Part shown: piece by piece, positions 1-11,900 of the stretch
Position numbering within the stretch: the stretch's first letter is position 1
How the letters are laid out: every line of letters starts with the position of its first letter
NCBI RefSeq assembly: GCF_029784135.1
Contig: NC_073746.1
Coordinates: 57,386,097-57,450,096 of the forward strand
Reading direction: 5' to 3'
From: Toxorhynchites rutilus septentrionalis
Lineage: Eukaryota; Arthropoda; Insecta; Diptera; Culicidae
Length of the DNA stretch: 64,000 nt
The notes under the pieces: model-generated
Database searches by the model: none
Seen by the model: only the letters and a program-made list of their open reading frames with translations
What the model was told of the DNA's origin: nothing
Program-made: the position numbers and the translations under genes

Positions 1-1799
1 ATCACAAAATAGCACATTACTTTTTTAAACGCTTTTATTTAATTTTTACTGATTGTATGTATGTCTATATATCTGTAGGGTTGTCCCAGATTTTAAAACT
101 GCTTACTCCATGATCTTGAACAACAAAATTGACCGCCGCTACAAAATAGCTGATTCCATATTATCTAAAAAAAATGTTGATTGGGATATGTGTATCAAAC
201 GAACGAACTTGATTTGGAGAACATAATATGTATTTTTTGCAATCCATTCAATGTTGATACCAAATGAAACGATTTGACTAATAGAATACAGTACAATGGT
301 TTTATTGTAGAGAAATATTATATTTTTTTATTCGACTTAAAGAGGCGTCGCACTTAAGGCTTTTGCCATCCCGAGAAATATTATATTGAAACAGATAATG
401 TACTAAAAACAAGAAACAAAAATAAGTAAAAAAAACGTTTTAAGTTAAACGGTTTCATTGTGATTAAACATAATAATGTACTAAAAGCTGGAAAATAATT
501 AGGCAAGTAGCAGTTAGCAGTTATCACACCCCTTCCTTCATTAATCTAGGGTTAATACCCTAGGGCATTGATGAGATTAAAATAAAGTTTTTTAAACGGT
601 TTTATTTAGCTTGCCCTGTAACATGTTTGTCTGTAGCGCTCTCTCACATTAATATAAATTTGACCCCCTTCCTTTTGACCGATTGATCTGAAATTTGGAA
701 CACACCTTTATCTCTGCAGTCATTATAAAACTGCGTGTTTCATGATCCCATCAATATGGGTAACAAATGAAAGGAATTGACTAGTAGAACACAGTTATTT
801 ATGAAAAATGCAAATCCAAAATGGCCGCCACCACAAAATGGCGGATTACGTATTTTCTCAAAACCCCATCAATATGGGTATCAAATGAAAGAACTTAACT
901 AGTATAACCCAGTTATACATGAGAAAAGCAAATCCAAAATGGCGATACAGGTCGGACTCGATTATATAGAATCGCAATTTTACTTTCAACGTTAATTTTT
1001 GAATACAATACATAATCGAATCACAAAAAAGCTATTTTTCTATTAATGTTTGACATTCATACATTAATGAAAAAATTGTTTTCTTGAGATTCGATTATGT
1101 ATAGGATTTGAAAATAATTGTAGAAAAAAAAGGTCGACTATATATAATCGAGTCCGACCTGTATATATTTTTTTCTAAAACCCAATCAATATGGGTATCT
1201 AATGAAAGGACTTGACTAGTAGAACACAGTTATTCATGAGGAATGCAAATCCAAAATTGCCGCCAGCACAAAATAGCAGATTACATATTTTCTCGAAACC
1301 CCATCAATATGGGTATCAAGTGAAGGGACTTGACCAGTAGATCACAGCTATTTATGGAAAATTCAAATCCAAGATGGCCGCTGTAACAAAATAGCCAATT
1401 ACTTTTTTAAACGGTTTCATTCAACTTGAACTGTTTGTATATATGTTTGTATGTCTGTAGGGTTGTCCCAAATTAATAAAAATTTGACACTACATTATGA
1501 ACAACATAAATTCAGAAAAGTGAATGTATTTTTTGTACTCCCCTCAATATCGGTATCGAATGAAATGATTTGATTTATAGAATGCAGTATATCATCAAAA
1601 TATTCCGAAGAAAATTAGGTAAGAAACAAAAAAAAAATTGTTTTATTGTAGAGAAGTATACTAACCATACAGATAATGTACTAAAAACTAGAAAATAAAA
1701 AAATGAAAAATAAAACTTTTTAAATTAAGCGGATTAATGTACTAAAAGCTAGAAAATAAATAGGCAAGTATGAGTTAGTAGTTATCACATCCCTTCCTT
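1..1799. repeat. Old duplicated repeat block
   Basis: No gene is visible here. The stretch looks like one or more large non-autonomous elements that have duplicated internally. Units containing CCATCAATATGGGTA followed by AAATGAAAG recur near 745, 863, 1183 and 1298, each followed by a line like AAATCCAAAATGGCCGCC. The opening 500 bases (CTGTAGGGTTGTCCCA near 75; GTACTAAAAGCTGGAAAATA near 478; TTATCACACCCCTTCC near 520) are echoed at about 1455, 1738 and 1783. A MITE (948-1161) has inserted in the middle. The class of the parent element is not recognised. Confidence 0.55.
948..1161. mobile_element. 214-bp TIR MITE (CAGGTCGG family)
   Basis: The ends are inverted copies of CAGGTCGGACTCGATTATAT, and both are flanked by TA (946-947 and 1162-1163), as expected for a Tc1/mariner-type insertion. 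There is no coding capacity. The copy sits inside one unit of the surrounding repeat and interrupts it. The same termini occur at 52782 and 55098, and alone near 33870-33889, so this is one of at least three family members in the window. The autonomous partner is not visible. Confidence 0.85.
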
Positions 1800-1914
1800 T
1801 CTAGGGCAATGATGAGACTAAAATAAAATCGTGGGGCACGTCGGATTTCCATTATCCACAGATAGATTCATCATAGGCCCCACGATTTTATTTTAATCTC
1901 ATCATTGCCCTAGA
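1800..1914. repeat. Near-perfect foldback, ~36-bp arms
   Basis: The left arm (CTAGGGCAATGATGAGACTA and on through AAATAAAATCGTGGGG) is repeated in inverse orientation at the right end, ending at 1914. About 40 unpaired bases lie between. A related half-arm, CTAGGGCATTGATGAGATTA, lies near 560-580. This could be a palindromic MITE or a chance inversion within the surrounding repeat. No clear target duplication was found. Confidence 0.7.
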
Positions 1915-1984
1915 TTAACATTACCCCCACTACTCCTAATGATAATTTCCATTAGTAGACTGTAGTTTAAAAGCCTGAGTAGTT

Positions 1985-2300
1985 TTTGTGTGGTGAGAAC
2001 TGAATTACGTTTGATATTCGGAATCAACTTTGTTCCAACCGAATACACAGTTCATAAGTTAATCCGGAGGTTTGAGACCACGGGTTCTGTTCCAATTTTA
2101 AGAAAACGGAACGACCACGCTCTGTTCAAGCACAAGAAAACAATGTTCATGCTCATGTCGTAACAATGCGACAACAAGCCCCGGAATCAATCATGCCCAA
2201 CAGTTTTCGAGTATGTGCAGAAAATACAGACAGACACACATTCAAATTTATATAGATAAAAATTTTCATCGTGAGCGTCTTCACAACATGTTTCGCAATG
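1985..2300 (+). pseudogene. Relic of transposase N-terminal HTH (DUF4817-like)
   Basis: One forward frame around 2011-2110 reads GINFVPTEYTVHKLIRRFE and continues TTGSVPILRKRN. This resembles the N-terminal helix-turn-helix of the IS630/Tc1-like transposases common in insects (pattern ...P....I..LV..FE.TGSV.....). Downstream similarity continues only by changing frame (AQENNVHAHVVTMRQQAPES near 2130-2190). Stops and frameshifts make it non-coding. No catalytic region or TIRs are visible. The match is from memory of the family pattern, so confidence is modest. Confidence 0.4.
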
Positions 2301-3149
2301 TTCTACTGTTACGTCTGCTGAGAAGCGGGCCGTCTCAACTTGCCCCGTTTACATTAATAGCAAAGGCATTCACCTGAATTCTATTAACACGAATCTAACA
2401 CCTACTTGAATGAAAGATAAGGAATAAATCCAATTATTCATTTCACATCGTAGGAGAGAGGGAGACAAGTTGGCGACGTTAAGCTTTGGCGAGGATCTTG
2501 GAATTATTTTTTTTAAATGTTGATGCTGATTCATATAGCCGGAAGTGTTTTCTATCATATTATCTATTGGATGGGCAAAAAAAACTAAAAAACTTGTCCA
2601 CCCAAAAGTTTTGCGCAAAAAGCGTCGAATCCGCCATCTTGCCTCCACGTGGAGGCAACTCGTAAATTTACATTAAGGGATGTTTCTGATAGACTTTGAT
2701 GATGAATTCATCTCTAGATTGTTCAGACTAATCTTCCCCGTTAAGAGAATGTTTTAACATAACTTCGACATCCGTCACAACTCGTGAAAAGTTGCACTTG
2801 TTTCGATCAGCGCAAAACGTCCTGCTGTCTCAGGCTCATTTAAAATCAAAACGTCAAAACGTATACAGGGGAACCTCGATATGACCTCGATATAACGTAC
2901 ACATTTTCAATGTTTCGAACTCTTTTCGGAATAGGTCCTGAAAATTTTATGTCAATCTCTCAGGTTCAACAAAGGTCATTTAGTGGCCTGGGTATAGGTT
3001 CAAGTCTCATGTATGAAACCCAAGTCAGAACTTTCATTTGAAATTTGCATATTTGCATTGCATGCTCTGCAATATGGCTTGAACACTTGTGCTGAAGAAT
3101 AAAGGTGCAAGCGGTCATTTAATCTATTCACTTTTGAGGTATGCTTCAG
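2301..3149. other. No recognisable gene
   Basis: This is moderately AT-rich sequence with only short open frames and no domain I can name. The 92-codon reverse frame at 2370-2648 has no recognisable motif and is probably chance. Confidence 0.5.
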
Positions 3150-3950
3150 TTAGAATTCGGAATCATTATTCATATTACATTCAGCGGTCGTAGTAGGCGT
3201 GTCTCAGATATTTTTACAGCTAATTGTTTTGAAAATTTCAGTTGATCTATTTTGTTTTGAAAAGGTTGGGCAAGTTGGATGTTGAGAGAAGATATTAAAT
3301 TTTGAACACCCACATTAGAAATCCGGCGTGGTGTGCTGAAACGCTTTCGTGAACCTGTAACTACTGAAAGACGCGCTCGAAAATTGTACCGCAAGATTTT
3401 GACCAAGTACTAAGGATGGATGCTGACGGGTGAGGAAACGTACGTGAAGGTGGATTTTGAACAGCTCCCAGGTCTAAAATTCTATAAGACCACTACTAGA
3501 GGAGACGTTTCCGGCAAATTCAAATTCGTTTTCGCTGATAAATTTGCCAAGACAATGGGCCCAAAAATGTATAGAAGAGAGTTCCTGCAAATACGTCTGG
3601 TGAAGTTTTGGCCTGATTTGGCAAGCTGTCACTACATTCGAGAGGTTGTTCAGTGGTACCGTGATAATCGGACGACCTCCAGTCCTCAATAGCCCCCAGG
3701 TGGAATTGAAGAAGGTTGTCAAAGTGACTCGGGATGCTGAAGACATGAAGAGATCGTGGAATAAATGGCCGCTGAGGTTGACCAACAGAGAGTTAAAACT
3801 TTGATGGAGGTATCCGATGAAAAGTACGAACATTAATCAGAACTGTGTCGGAATATTTTTTTCTATATTGTTGAAAGAACAATAAATTATGTGTATTTTG
3901 ATATAAAAATATTTTTGTATCTTTTTTTGGTTTTGTGATTCCGGATTCCA
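3150..3950 (+). pseudogene. DD37E (ITmD37E-type) Tc1-like transposase relic
   Basis: Forward frames carry pieces of a mosquito DD37E transposase: RARKLYRKILTKY near 3370-3410, then EETYVKVDFEQLPGLKFY from about 3432, KFKFVFADKFAK near 3520-3550, and FWPDLASCHY near 3607-3640, which holds the second catalytic Asp. The first catalytic Asp, normally just before ETYVK, is Glu here. The region between FADKFAK and the WPD block is shortened, and a stop at 3690 precedes where the Glu block should be. VKTLMEVSDEKYEH near 3798-3834 looks like the C-terminus. Possible degenerate TIRs are GAATTCGGAATCA near 3153 and TGATTCCGGATTCC near 3936. It is a decayed non-functional copy. Confidence 0.65.
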
Positions 3951-6900
3951 AATAAATCAAGTTTTAATCAACAGTATGAAGGGAAACATCATAAAAAGCT
4001 TGGCTTCATCTTCTAATTGAACTATTTCATCATTATTTACTCAAACAGCAACATAATAAAGTAGTATAAGCTATGGTTCTTTATTATGCTTCTATATAAC
4101 ATACAATTCGACACAATTGAATATTGAAAGTGAAATGTATGTTACATTGCAGTTTCTCTGTATCGGGATTTAATTCTGATTGGTAAAACTGCCAATAAGT
4201 TATCGCTCGTAAACATGTCTGTTGATACCAGTAATAATGCCCCTGTAACGAGACTTCCTCATTCGTTGGGATACGTACCGTTTTGTCTCAATTTTGGACC
4301 ACTCCATTTCAAAATGTAAATTTACTAACGTTTATGTTATAAATAACTGACTAATGAAAACCCTGGCATTCCTTGGGATACAGGCTATATTTTGACATCA
4401 TTTACAGATATAGCGATACAGCCTATCATTTATAATACTAAGCATTTAAAAAAAAGTGACTGTCAAAGCCAGTAATAAAATGTTTGCGTTAGCAAATTCC
4501 GTTAAAAACAAGCCTCGTTAATTTTTCAGTTTTTGTAGTTGTTTTAACTATTTTGTTTGTTGTTTTCATGTCAAGTGTTAGAAAAGGTAAGAATCTATGA
4601 TAAATGGATGAAAACATTATCTTTTATGATGAAATCCTCATTCAAATAAGTATTTGAATCAAGTTTCGACGCATGATTCAAATTGCGAACAGTAGATGTT
4701 TAAACACATTATTTTGAGGAAAATACAGCAAAAGTTTATTCATGTGATTCATGTGATCAACATATCAGATTGCAGCCAATTAACTAGCCTTTCAAAAGTT
4801 AGCTAGTCTTTCAAAAACATTTTAGTTGGAAATTCATCGAAAATGAAAAATCTTTGATTTTTAGAATTTAAAAGAATATAGAAAAATATGGTACCCATGG
4901 TAACGAAACCATGTGAACTATAAAAAACAAATAAAAACAATAATTACGAAAAAAACAAATTTTTGCGAGTATAAGGACTAGCTTATTCTAGCTAATAATT
5001 TGATATGTCGACAATCTGAATCTGTTCAGTATTTCAAAAGTTATGATTAAAAAAAATCATATTTTTTCTCTTCAGAATTTGAAACAAAGGTATTCGGAGT
5101 TTAAGATCAATGTAATGTAACATATTTCTAGTTTTTCACCATCAATATGTATTTGTAAATCAATTGAGTTGAGTAATGAGACACTCTTTAATGGCCAACA
5201 AAGCTTAAGTGTTCGTTATTTGAGACAAAACGGTATTCCAGTTGCATATATGGTTATACATATGAAAGTAGTCCATGGCAGGACGAAAAAATAGATAGTG
5301 CGCATCCATCATTTCAACGACCAACCAGCTATATCAAATGAAATAGGAAAGCGAGGGAGAGAAAGAAAAATGAATTTCATGACTGTAAAATGAGTTTGGT
5401 ATATTAGTTGAAGGTCAGAGTAGTGAGGAGAAAATAAATAAGAAGAAGAACACTCTTCGTTGGTAACTGTCCATTGTCATCCCACTTCAAACTAAAACAG
5501 CTCTCGAAATTCTTTCTGTTATGAATCCATCTGACCAAATATGTGACAAGTCCGTAACAGTTGCGTGTGGTTTCTGTCTGGACAGGGGTACTGGAGCGCT
5601 AGCAAACTCGGTCGAATTGATGTTGACAATGCCAACTTCCCGTGAATGGAACATCCGAGAGCGAGGAATGAAAGTAGTTTTCCACTTCGTCACCGTTGTT
5701 GAGAGCTCGGGTCGGGGAGTTCGTGGGAGCATCCCGCAGCCCCCCTCATCCGGCTAGAGAAAATCGATAAGAAGTTTTTAATCAAAATTCCACCCATTAG
5801 TCCCGGCTGCATGCATTGGTGCATGGATAAAACCATTGCCCCGGAGAGGTGATAGTACCGCTAGTTCGAGGCACAAACTGTGCACTGCGAGGTGGAAAGA
5901 CATCCATTATCAACTGAACAGATCAATGGTGGGAAGTTGATTACGACACTGCTAACCTTTACCAGTGCCGCCTGTGGTCTAGGGTGGAAAAAAGGTGGAT
6001 CTGAGCGATAATTAAATCCGAATAGAACATAGAATGGGAAGAAAAAAAAGAATATATCGCTTTGGCCGTAGTTGATGCTGGTCATATACAAATCAACAGC
6101 GGAAAAACCTCGGAAGTGAGATAGTGATATTATCTGTGAACAAAATGTTGGCATACAGTTGGAATAGGATTGTCGGTTATTTCCAAAACAAGTTGTGATC
6201 GGTGTAAACATATAATGTTTGAAAAATACAGGATGAGACAGAAGAAATAGTTGATTCGGCAGTTTTTAAATAGAAAAATGTATTGTATGATGTCTATGAT
6301 CGCATACTTTTGACGATTTTGTCAATTATTGTCAAAATACTGCGTAGATTGCCGCAAATGGGAATCGACCTGCAACTTCGCGAAAGGCTAATTCGTCTAG
6401 AAATAGGACATATCATCTCTATCGATGATTTTTTTTATCGATTTATCATCGAGCTATATATTTTATACCAATATTTATTCAATGCTTTGGGCTTGTCACA
6501 ATAAAGCACTCGATTGGACAACGAAAGCTAGAATGCCTGTGGCCACTTTAAAAAGAACTGCCGTTACAATAGAAAATTGTTCGTACCCACTTTTTCAATG
6601 CCGACAGGCAGAATGAAGAAAATTGCACATTTTTCTCATTTTACCACGTCCGGCGTCCACCATGAAGAGAGTGAACTTACTGACGAAGGTCCATTCTGTC
6701 CCGCAGTGCTATGAATGCTGTGGGTGGGATTATCATGGCTGTATGTTCATCATCGGTTGGTCTCCATGGCTGGGCGAGGTGGGATAGCGTAAAATGCATT
6801 TTGTTCATTGTGATGATCGTCGGGCATAGTGTTCTGATGGAATTATAGCAACCTCAACAATGAGATAACCAGACACCGCAGAATGTTTGTAGCTTCACTC

Positions 6901-7559
6901 CCAGTAAGGCACGCTGGTTCTGTAGCTGGTGACTGCAGGTAACAGTGTGGAGGCTAATGGTGCTTGATCGGTCGTGACTGGATCAGAATGTTGAGATGTT
7001 TTGAGTGTAATCTGATGGATTAATAAACCGTTTAATTTTTGGAGCCTATGTTAGAAGCAAAAACAAATAATGTTAATTAGTAATTATGTGGGTTACATTT
7101 ATAACTGAATATGACATTTAATGTAAAACATGAAATTTAACTCTAGATTATTTTGTTCAATATCTATAAATGGGAAATTCAATCAGAAATCCTCATCTGG
7201 AATCTAGAATTTAAAACCTGATAGCGTGCATACATACACTTTAGGGGGGGTAGGGGTTACGACAATGTCCACGCTTGTCCACGGTGAGAGAGGAGGGGCT
7301 ATAGATAATTTCCACGTAGACACGTTAAATAAATATCCAGAAAAAATGAATTCAACACAAGAACTATCGACACTTTTTATATACCTATTTCTAATAAACC
7401 GATCATTTCCACCAGTGTGGTATTTACTTGTCAAAATAGAAAAAATATCAAAGGAAATAAACTATATTTAGAAAAAAAAAAATATATAAAATAAAATTCG
7501 ACATATTAAATTAAAGCCAATTAGCTGGTCTTTTTTGAAAAAATACTATACATGCAGAA
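3951..7559. other. Long AT-rich stretch without a recognisable gene
   Basis: No supported gene is present. Around 4975-5060 a fragment of a dispersed AT-rich repeat (CTAGC..., then ATTTGATATGTCGACAATC) matches copies near 7500, 7840, 35090 and 63545. About 5480-6990 is less AT-biased and looks single-copy. It holds short open frames on both strands (for example 78 codons at 5521-5757 and 116 codons on the reverse at 5861-6211), none with a recognisable motif. Confidence 0.45.
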
Positions 7560-8120
7560 AATTTGAATTCTGCTCTCGTTATTATTGATTGTATTCGTTT
7601 TTTATTGTTTTCATAGTCTCGGGACCAAAGGCGCTATAGCACTTTTTATATTTTTTCTGGAAAGCTGAGGATTTTTTTCATAACATATCTCGAAACCAGG
7701 GAGGTGTTTTTTCATTTTTGAGTTATGATTTTTCAAAGTTACCCGATGGTCCAAAAAATCATTTTCCTCTTTTTTCCCAAAAATGACTTTCTTCAAAAAT
7801 TTATTACTTTTGAACTACTGGACCGATTCAGATGATCGAAATATCAAATTAAAGCCTACAAGCTAGTTTGAAAAAATAACACATTTGCCAATTAATTGGA
7901 TTATAATCACATACATCCAGTCTAGTCACATAGAAATGTTGAACGAAAACTGAAAACATGTTAACTTTGAAAAATCATAACTTTAAAACTAAAAATAACA
8001 CCTCTCTGGTATTCGGATATATATAAAAAGAGGAAAAAGTTGATTTTTCGGACTACCCATCATCGAACCCCTAAATAAAGTTCGATTGAGCTGAATTTTG
8101 TACAGGTTATTTTTTTTGGA
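7560..8120. repeat. AT-rich foldback repeat
   Basis: Near 7699-7770 the sequence runs GGGAGGTG(T)6CATTTTTGAG, then TTATGATTTTTCAAAGTTA, then CCCGATGGTCC. Near 7970-8065 the same words return inverted (AACTTTGAAAAATCATAACT, AACACCTCTCTGG, GGACTACCCATC). The block from TTGATTGTATTCGTTTTT to GAAAGCTGAGGATTTTT (7585-7675) recurs in direct orientation at about 34888-34972, so this is a dispersed family. There is no coding content. Confidence 0.6.
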
Positions 8121-8392
8121 CCAATAAACAAAATATACATGGTCGGTTCTTTAAATTCGATAATAATTTTTTCCATACATTCATTGCCTCTCAGGCTGTA
8201 CAAAAAGGTCGATTTTTAAGTCATTTGGCATCGAAACAAAAATTTCGATTTTCCAAATTTCCTCTACTCTGCCCTTGGAAGATTTTTGAGGATCAAAAAA
8301 TCAAAAATTTGAGTGCTTTGAGGCACCCCTAAATCATGTACAAAATGTACATGGTCGGTTTTTAAAATTTGACATGACCATTTTCGCTGTCA

Positions 8393-8396
<4 letters not shown>

Positions 8397-8442
<46 letters not shown>
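8397..8442. repeat. (TA)n microsatellite abutting the assembly gap
   Basis: About 23 uninterrupted TA units run directly into the N block. Low-complexity sequence of this kind often stops assembly. The open frames running through it and the Ns are artefacts. Confidence 0.95.
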
Positions 8443-8942
8443 NNNNNNNNNNNNNNNNNNNNNNNNNNNNNNNNNNNNNNNNNNNNNNNNNNNNNNNNNN
8501 NNNNNNNNNNNNNNNNNNNNNNNNNNNNNNNNNNNNNNNNNNNNNNNNNNNNNNNNNNNNNNNNNNNNNNNNNNNNNNNNNNNNNNNNNNNNNNNNNNNN
8601 NNNNNNNNNNNNNNNNNNNNNNNNNNNNNNNNNNNNNNNNNNNNNNNNNNNNNNNNNNNNNNNNNNNNNNNNNNNNNNNNNNNNNNNNNNNNNNNNNNNN
8701 NNNNNNNNNNNNNNNNNNNNNNNNNNNNNNNNNNNNNNNNNNNNNNNNNNNNNNNNNNNNNNNNNNNNNNNNNNNNNNNNNNNNNNNNNNNNNNNNNNNN
8801 NNNNNNNNNNNNNNNNNNNNNNNNNNNNNNNNNNNNNNNNNNNNNNNNNNNNNNNNNNNNNNNNNNNNNNNNNNNNNNNNNNNNNNNNNNNNNNNNNNNN
8901 NNNNNNNNNNNNNNNNNNNNNNNNNNNNNNNNNNNNNNNNNN
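8443..8942. other. Assembly gap (500 N)
   Basis: Exactly 500 undetermined bases, probably a fixed-size placeholder, so the true distance is unknown. It separates the (TA)n tract from the 3' end of the R4-like retrotransposon, so that element's 3' tail and left target duplication may be hidden here. Confidence 0.95.
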
Positions 8943-11900
8943 CACTTCTTAACTAGGCGAACCTAGCCAGAATTTTCACCTGCCCCCGGGCTTCTGAATG
9001 CCAAAGGGGGACTAGGCTCTGCGGAATGCACGTATCTGCATGCTCGTGCTGTTTTAGTCCTGACCGAGGAATTGTCGGACAATCGCGCAGGTGCTAAGGA
9101 TGACCGACTTTTGGATGCCGGCCAATTCCTTCTCGATGTTCAACACCTTTAGCGCTTCCAGAAGTGTCTTCGGGATAATTCCAGTTCCAGAGAGAACGAC
9201 TGGAACAATTCTTGGGACCTCCCTTAGCCCCCACAGTTCCTTGAGCTCCACGGCCAATGGTCGGTACTTGCAGATTTTGCGACCGTGGGTCTCCTCCAGA
9301 TTCTGGTTCAGTGGAATAGCGACATCGATGATGGTGACTTTGCGGTCGCTCTTGTCGTAAACCATTATATCTGGGCGGTTGTGGTGGATCGAGAGGTCGG
9401 TCAGAACAGTGCGATCCCAGTACAGCTTGAAACGGTCATTTTCCAGGACAGGTGCAGGCAGGTACCGGTAGTTTGGTACGTTGTCTTCCAGTAGAGCACA
9501 TTGGAGCGCCAGTTGTCGATGAACAATACGGGCCACGTTGTTGTGGCGCTCGGTGTAGGCTGCGTTGGCCAAAACGGGACAGCCTCCCATAATGTGCTCT
9601 ATGTTTTCACCTGGTTGATGGCACATCCGGCAAATGTCATCAACGTCTTGATGCCAGACGTACCGCCTGCAGTTTCTCGTCGGCATTATCCTGTCCTGGA
9701 TGGCTATCATGTCGGCTTCTACTACTGAAGAGAGTTCACCACGCGTTAGCCACAGATTAGATGCGGCCTTGTCGACGTGTGGCCGGTCCAGTTGATGGGG
9801 GTGGGCACCATGCACTGCCTTCTGCTTCCAAGCTGCAATCTTCTCCTCCACTGTCTGCAGATTGCAGTTGAGTTGGTACTCCGCTTGCGCCAAGTGCAGA
9901 GCGCTGTATCCTCTGTCGGCGGCGCAGACAGCCCGGTATAGCGCGTTTTGGTTGGCGCGTTCTGCGAAGTACTCGCGCAGTTGTCGTACCTGGGCAACAC
10001 ACAGTGCAGAAATGTCGACGATTCCAAGTCCCCCTTCTTTGCGTGGTAGTGAAACTCTCTCCAGTGCCGATTGAGGATGGTGCATTCCGGCCTCTTTGAA
10101 TGCTTTCCTCATCCTCCTCTCAAGGTCCTCTAGGTTAGTTTTGCTCCATTTGACTACACCAAAACTGAAGGTCAGCAGGGGAACCGCGAATGTGTTGATC
10201 GCGCGTACCTTGTTCCCCGCGTTGAGGAAAGTCCTCAGGACACAGTTCACTCGACTCAAGAACTTGTCTCGCAGCTCCGTCTTGATGTCGGAGTGGCGAA
10301 TCCCGGTGAGCTGTCGGAATCCAAGATATTTATAGGATTCGCCACGAACCATGTCTCTTATAAACTCGCCGTCATAGACCTCGTAGCCTCCGGATTCGGT
10401 AAGTTGTCCTTTCAGCAGGTGGACACAGCGACACTTGTCGAGGCCGAACTCCATACAGATGTCCCTGCTTATGTCTTCGACAACCCGGATAGCTACACCT
10501 AGACGCTGACGTGAATCAGCGTAGACCTTGAGATCGTCCATGTAAAAGGTATGGGTCACTTCTTCGTGGGCGCCGTCGCCATACCTTATTTTATAGCCAT
10601 GACCGTTTCTATTGAGCGTCCTACTGAGGGGGTTCAGTGCCAGACAAAACCAAAGCGGGCTGAAAGAGTCGCCTTGGAATATCCCCCTCTTTATCTGCAG
10701 CGTTCTAGACTGCAACACATTTTCCCCATCACTGAGGTGCAGAGACGTACTCCACTGCCTCATCGCATGCTGCAGGAACCTAACGACGACGGGATCAATT
10801 TTGTAGAGCTCCAATACCCGGACGAGAAACGAGTGAGGTATGGAGTCATAAGCCTTCCTGTAATCGATGTAGGCCATACTTAGGTTCCGCTGGTTATATA
10901 CCGCCTGGCCGACTATGGCTGCGTCGATGATGGCCTGGTCTTTGCAGCCATGCGTATTTTTCCTGCATCCTTTCTGCTCTTCTGCGATGATGTGATGCTG
11001 TTCGCAGTGAGCAGAAACTTTGGCGGTAATTATGCTGCTCAGTATTTTGTACAGACTCGATAGGCACGTTATCGGTCTGTACTTTGATGGGTTCAATGTG
11101 TTGCTGTCTTTCGGGAGGAGGAAGGTGACGCCACGGGTGGCGAATTCAGGAAGGTTGTGTGGGTCACGTAGCACCTTGTTGAAGCACTCAGCTATCTTTG
11201 GATGTGCGACGGTCAGCTTCTTGTGCCAAAAGTTCTGGACACCATCGGGGCCCGGTGCTGCCCAGTTCCTCAGGTACCGCGAGGCTTCGCGGACATCGTT
11301 CTCTCCGACGATGATAGCTGGCATCTCTCCAATTTCACCACAACTCTCCTCCTCCCGTCTTAACCACATTTGCCCGTCGCGATGTTCTACTGGGGTCTCC
11401 CAAATACCAGCCCAGAAGTTCGTCACATCGCTAATATCTGGCAAACCTTCGCGGTAGTCGGGCTTCTCGTCGCTAATGTGGTCGTAGAACGCTTTTTCGT
11501 TATCTCTGAACATCCGATTTTGTTCCTGGCGCTTTGCAGAGTCAGAGTAACGTTTCAGCCGTTTAGTTAGGACGCTCAATTGCTGTACCAGTGTGTCGAG
11601 TTTTTCCGTCAGCTGGTGAGCTCCCAGCTGGCGAAGTTCAGTAGGCCGCACGATCACAGCAACTTGGCGACATAATTTCGCCGATCTGCTGCCTCTTTTG
11701 TACGCCATCAGTCTTCCAATTGCGGCGCGCTTGTTTAGGATCCGTTGCTCCAATCTCCTTCGCCATGGAGGCTCACGCCTTTCACGGAGATGTTGGAGCA
11801 GTCCGCCTCTTGGCCTAATACGGTATCCTAAACTTTTGGCGGTCGCCACAGCAGCACAGTAAACTTTCAGTTGCAGCTCCTCCATGTTCTCAGCATCAAC

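Noticed and set aside
5487..5757. Overlapping frames of about 80 codons on both strands
   Set aside because: No domain, and both strands are open over the same bases, as expected by chance in a less AT-rich patch.
8334..8952. Open frames of about 200 codons on both strands around 8334-8952
   Set aside because: They consist of the (TA)n tract and undetermined bases.
11020..11457. 145-codon forward frame within the R4-like element
   Set aside because: It is opposite the intact RT reading frame and has no motif.
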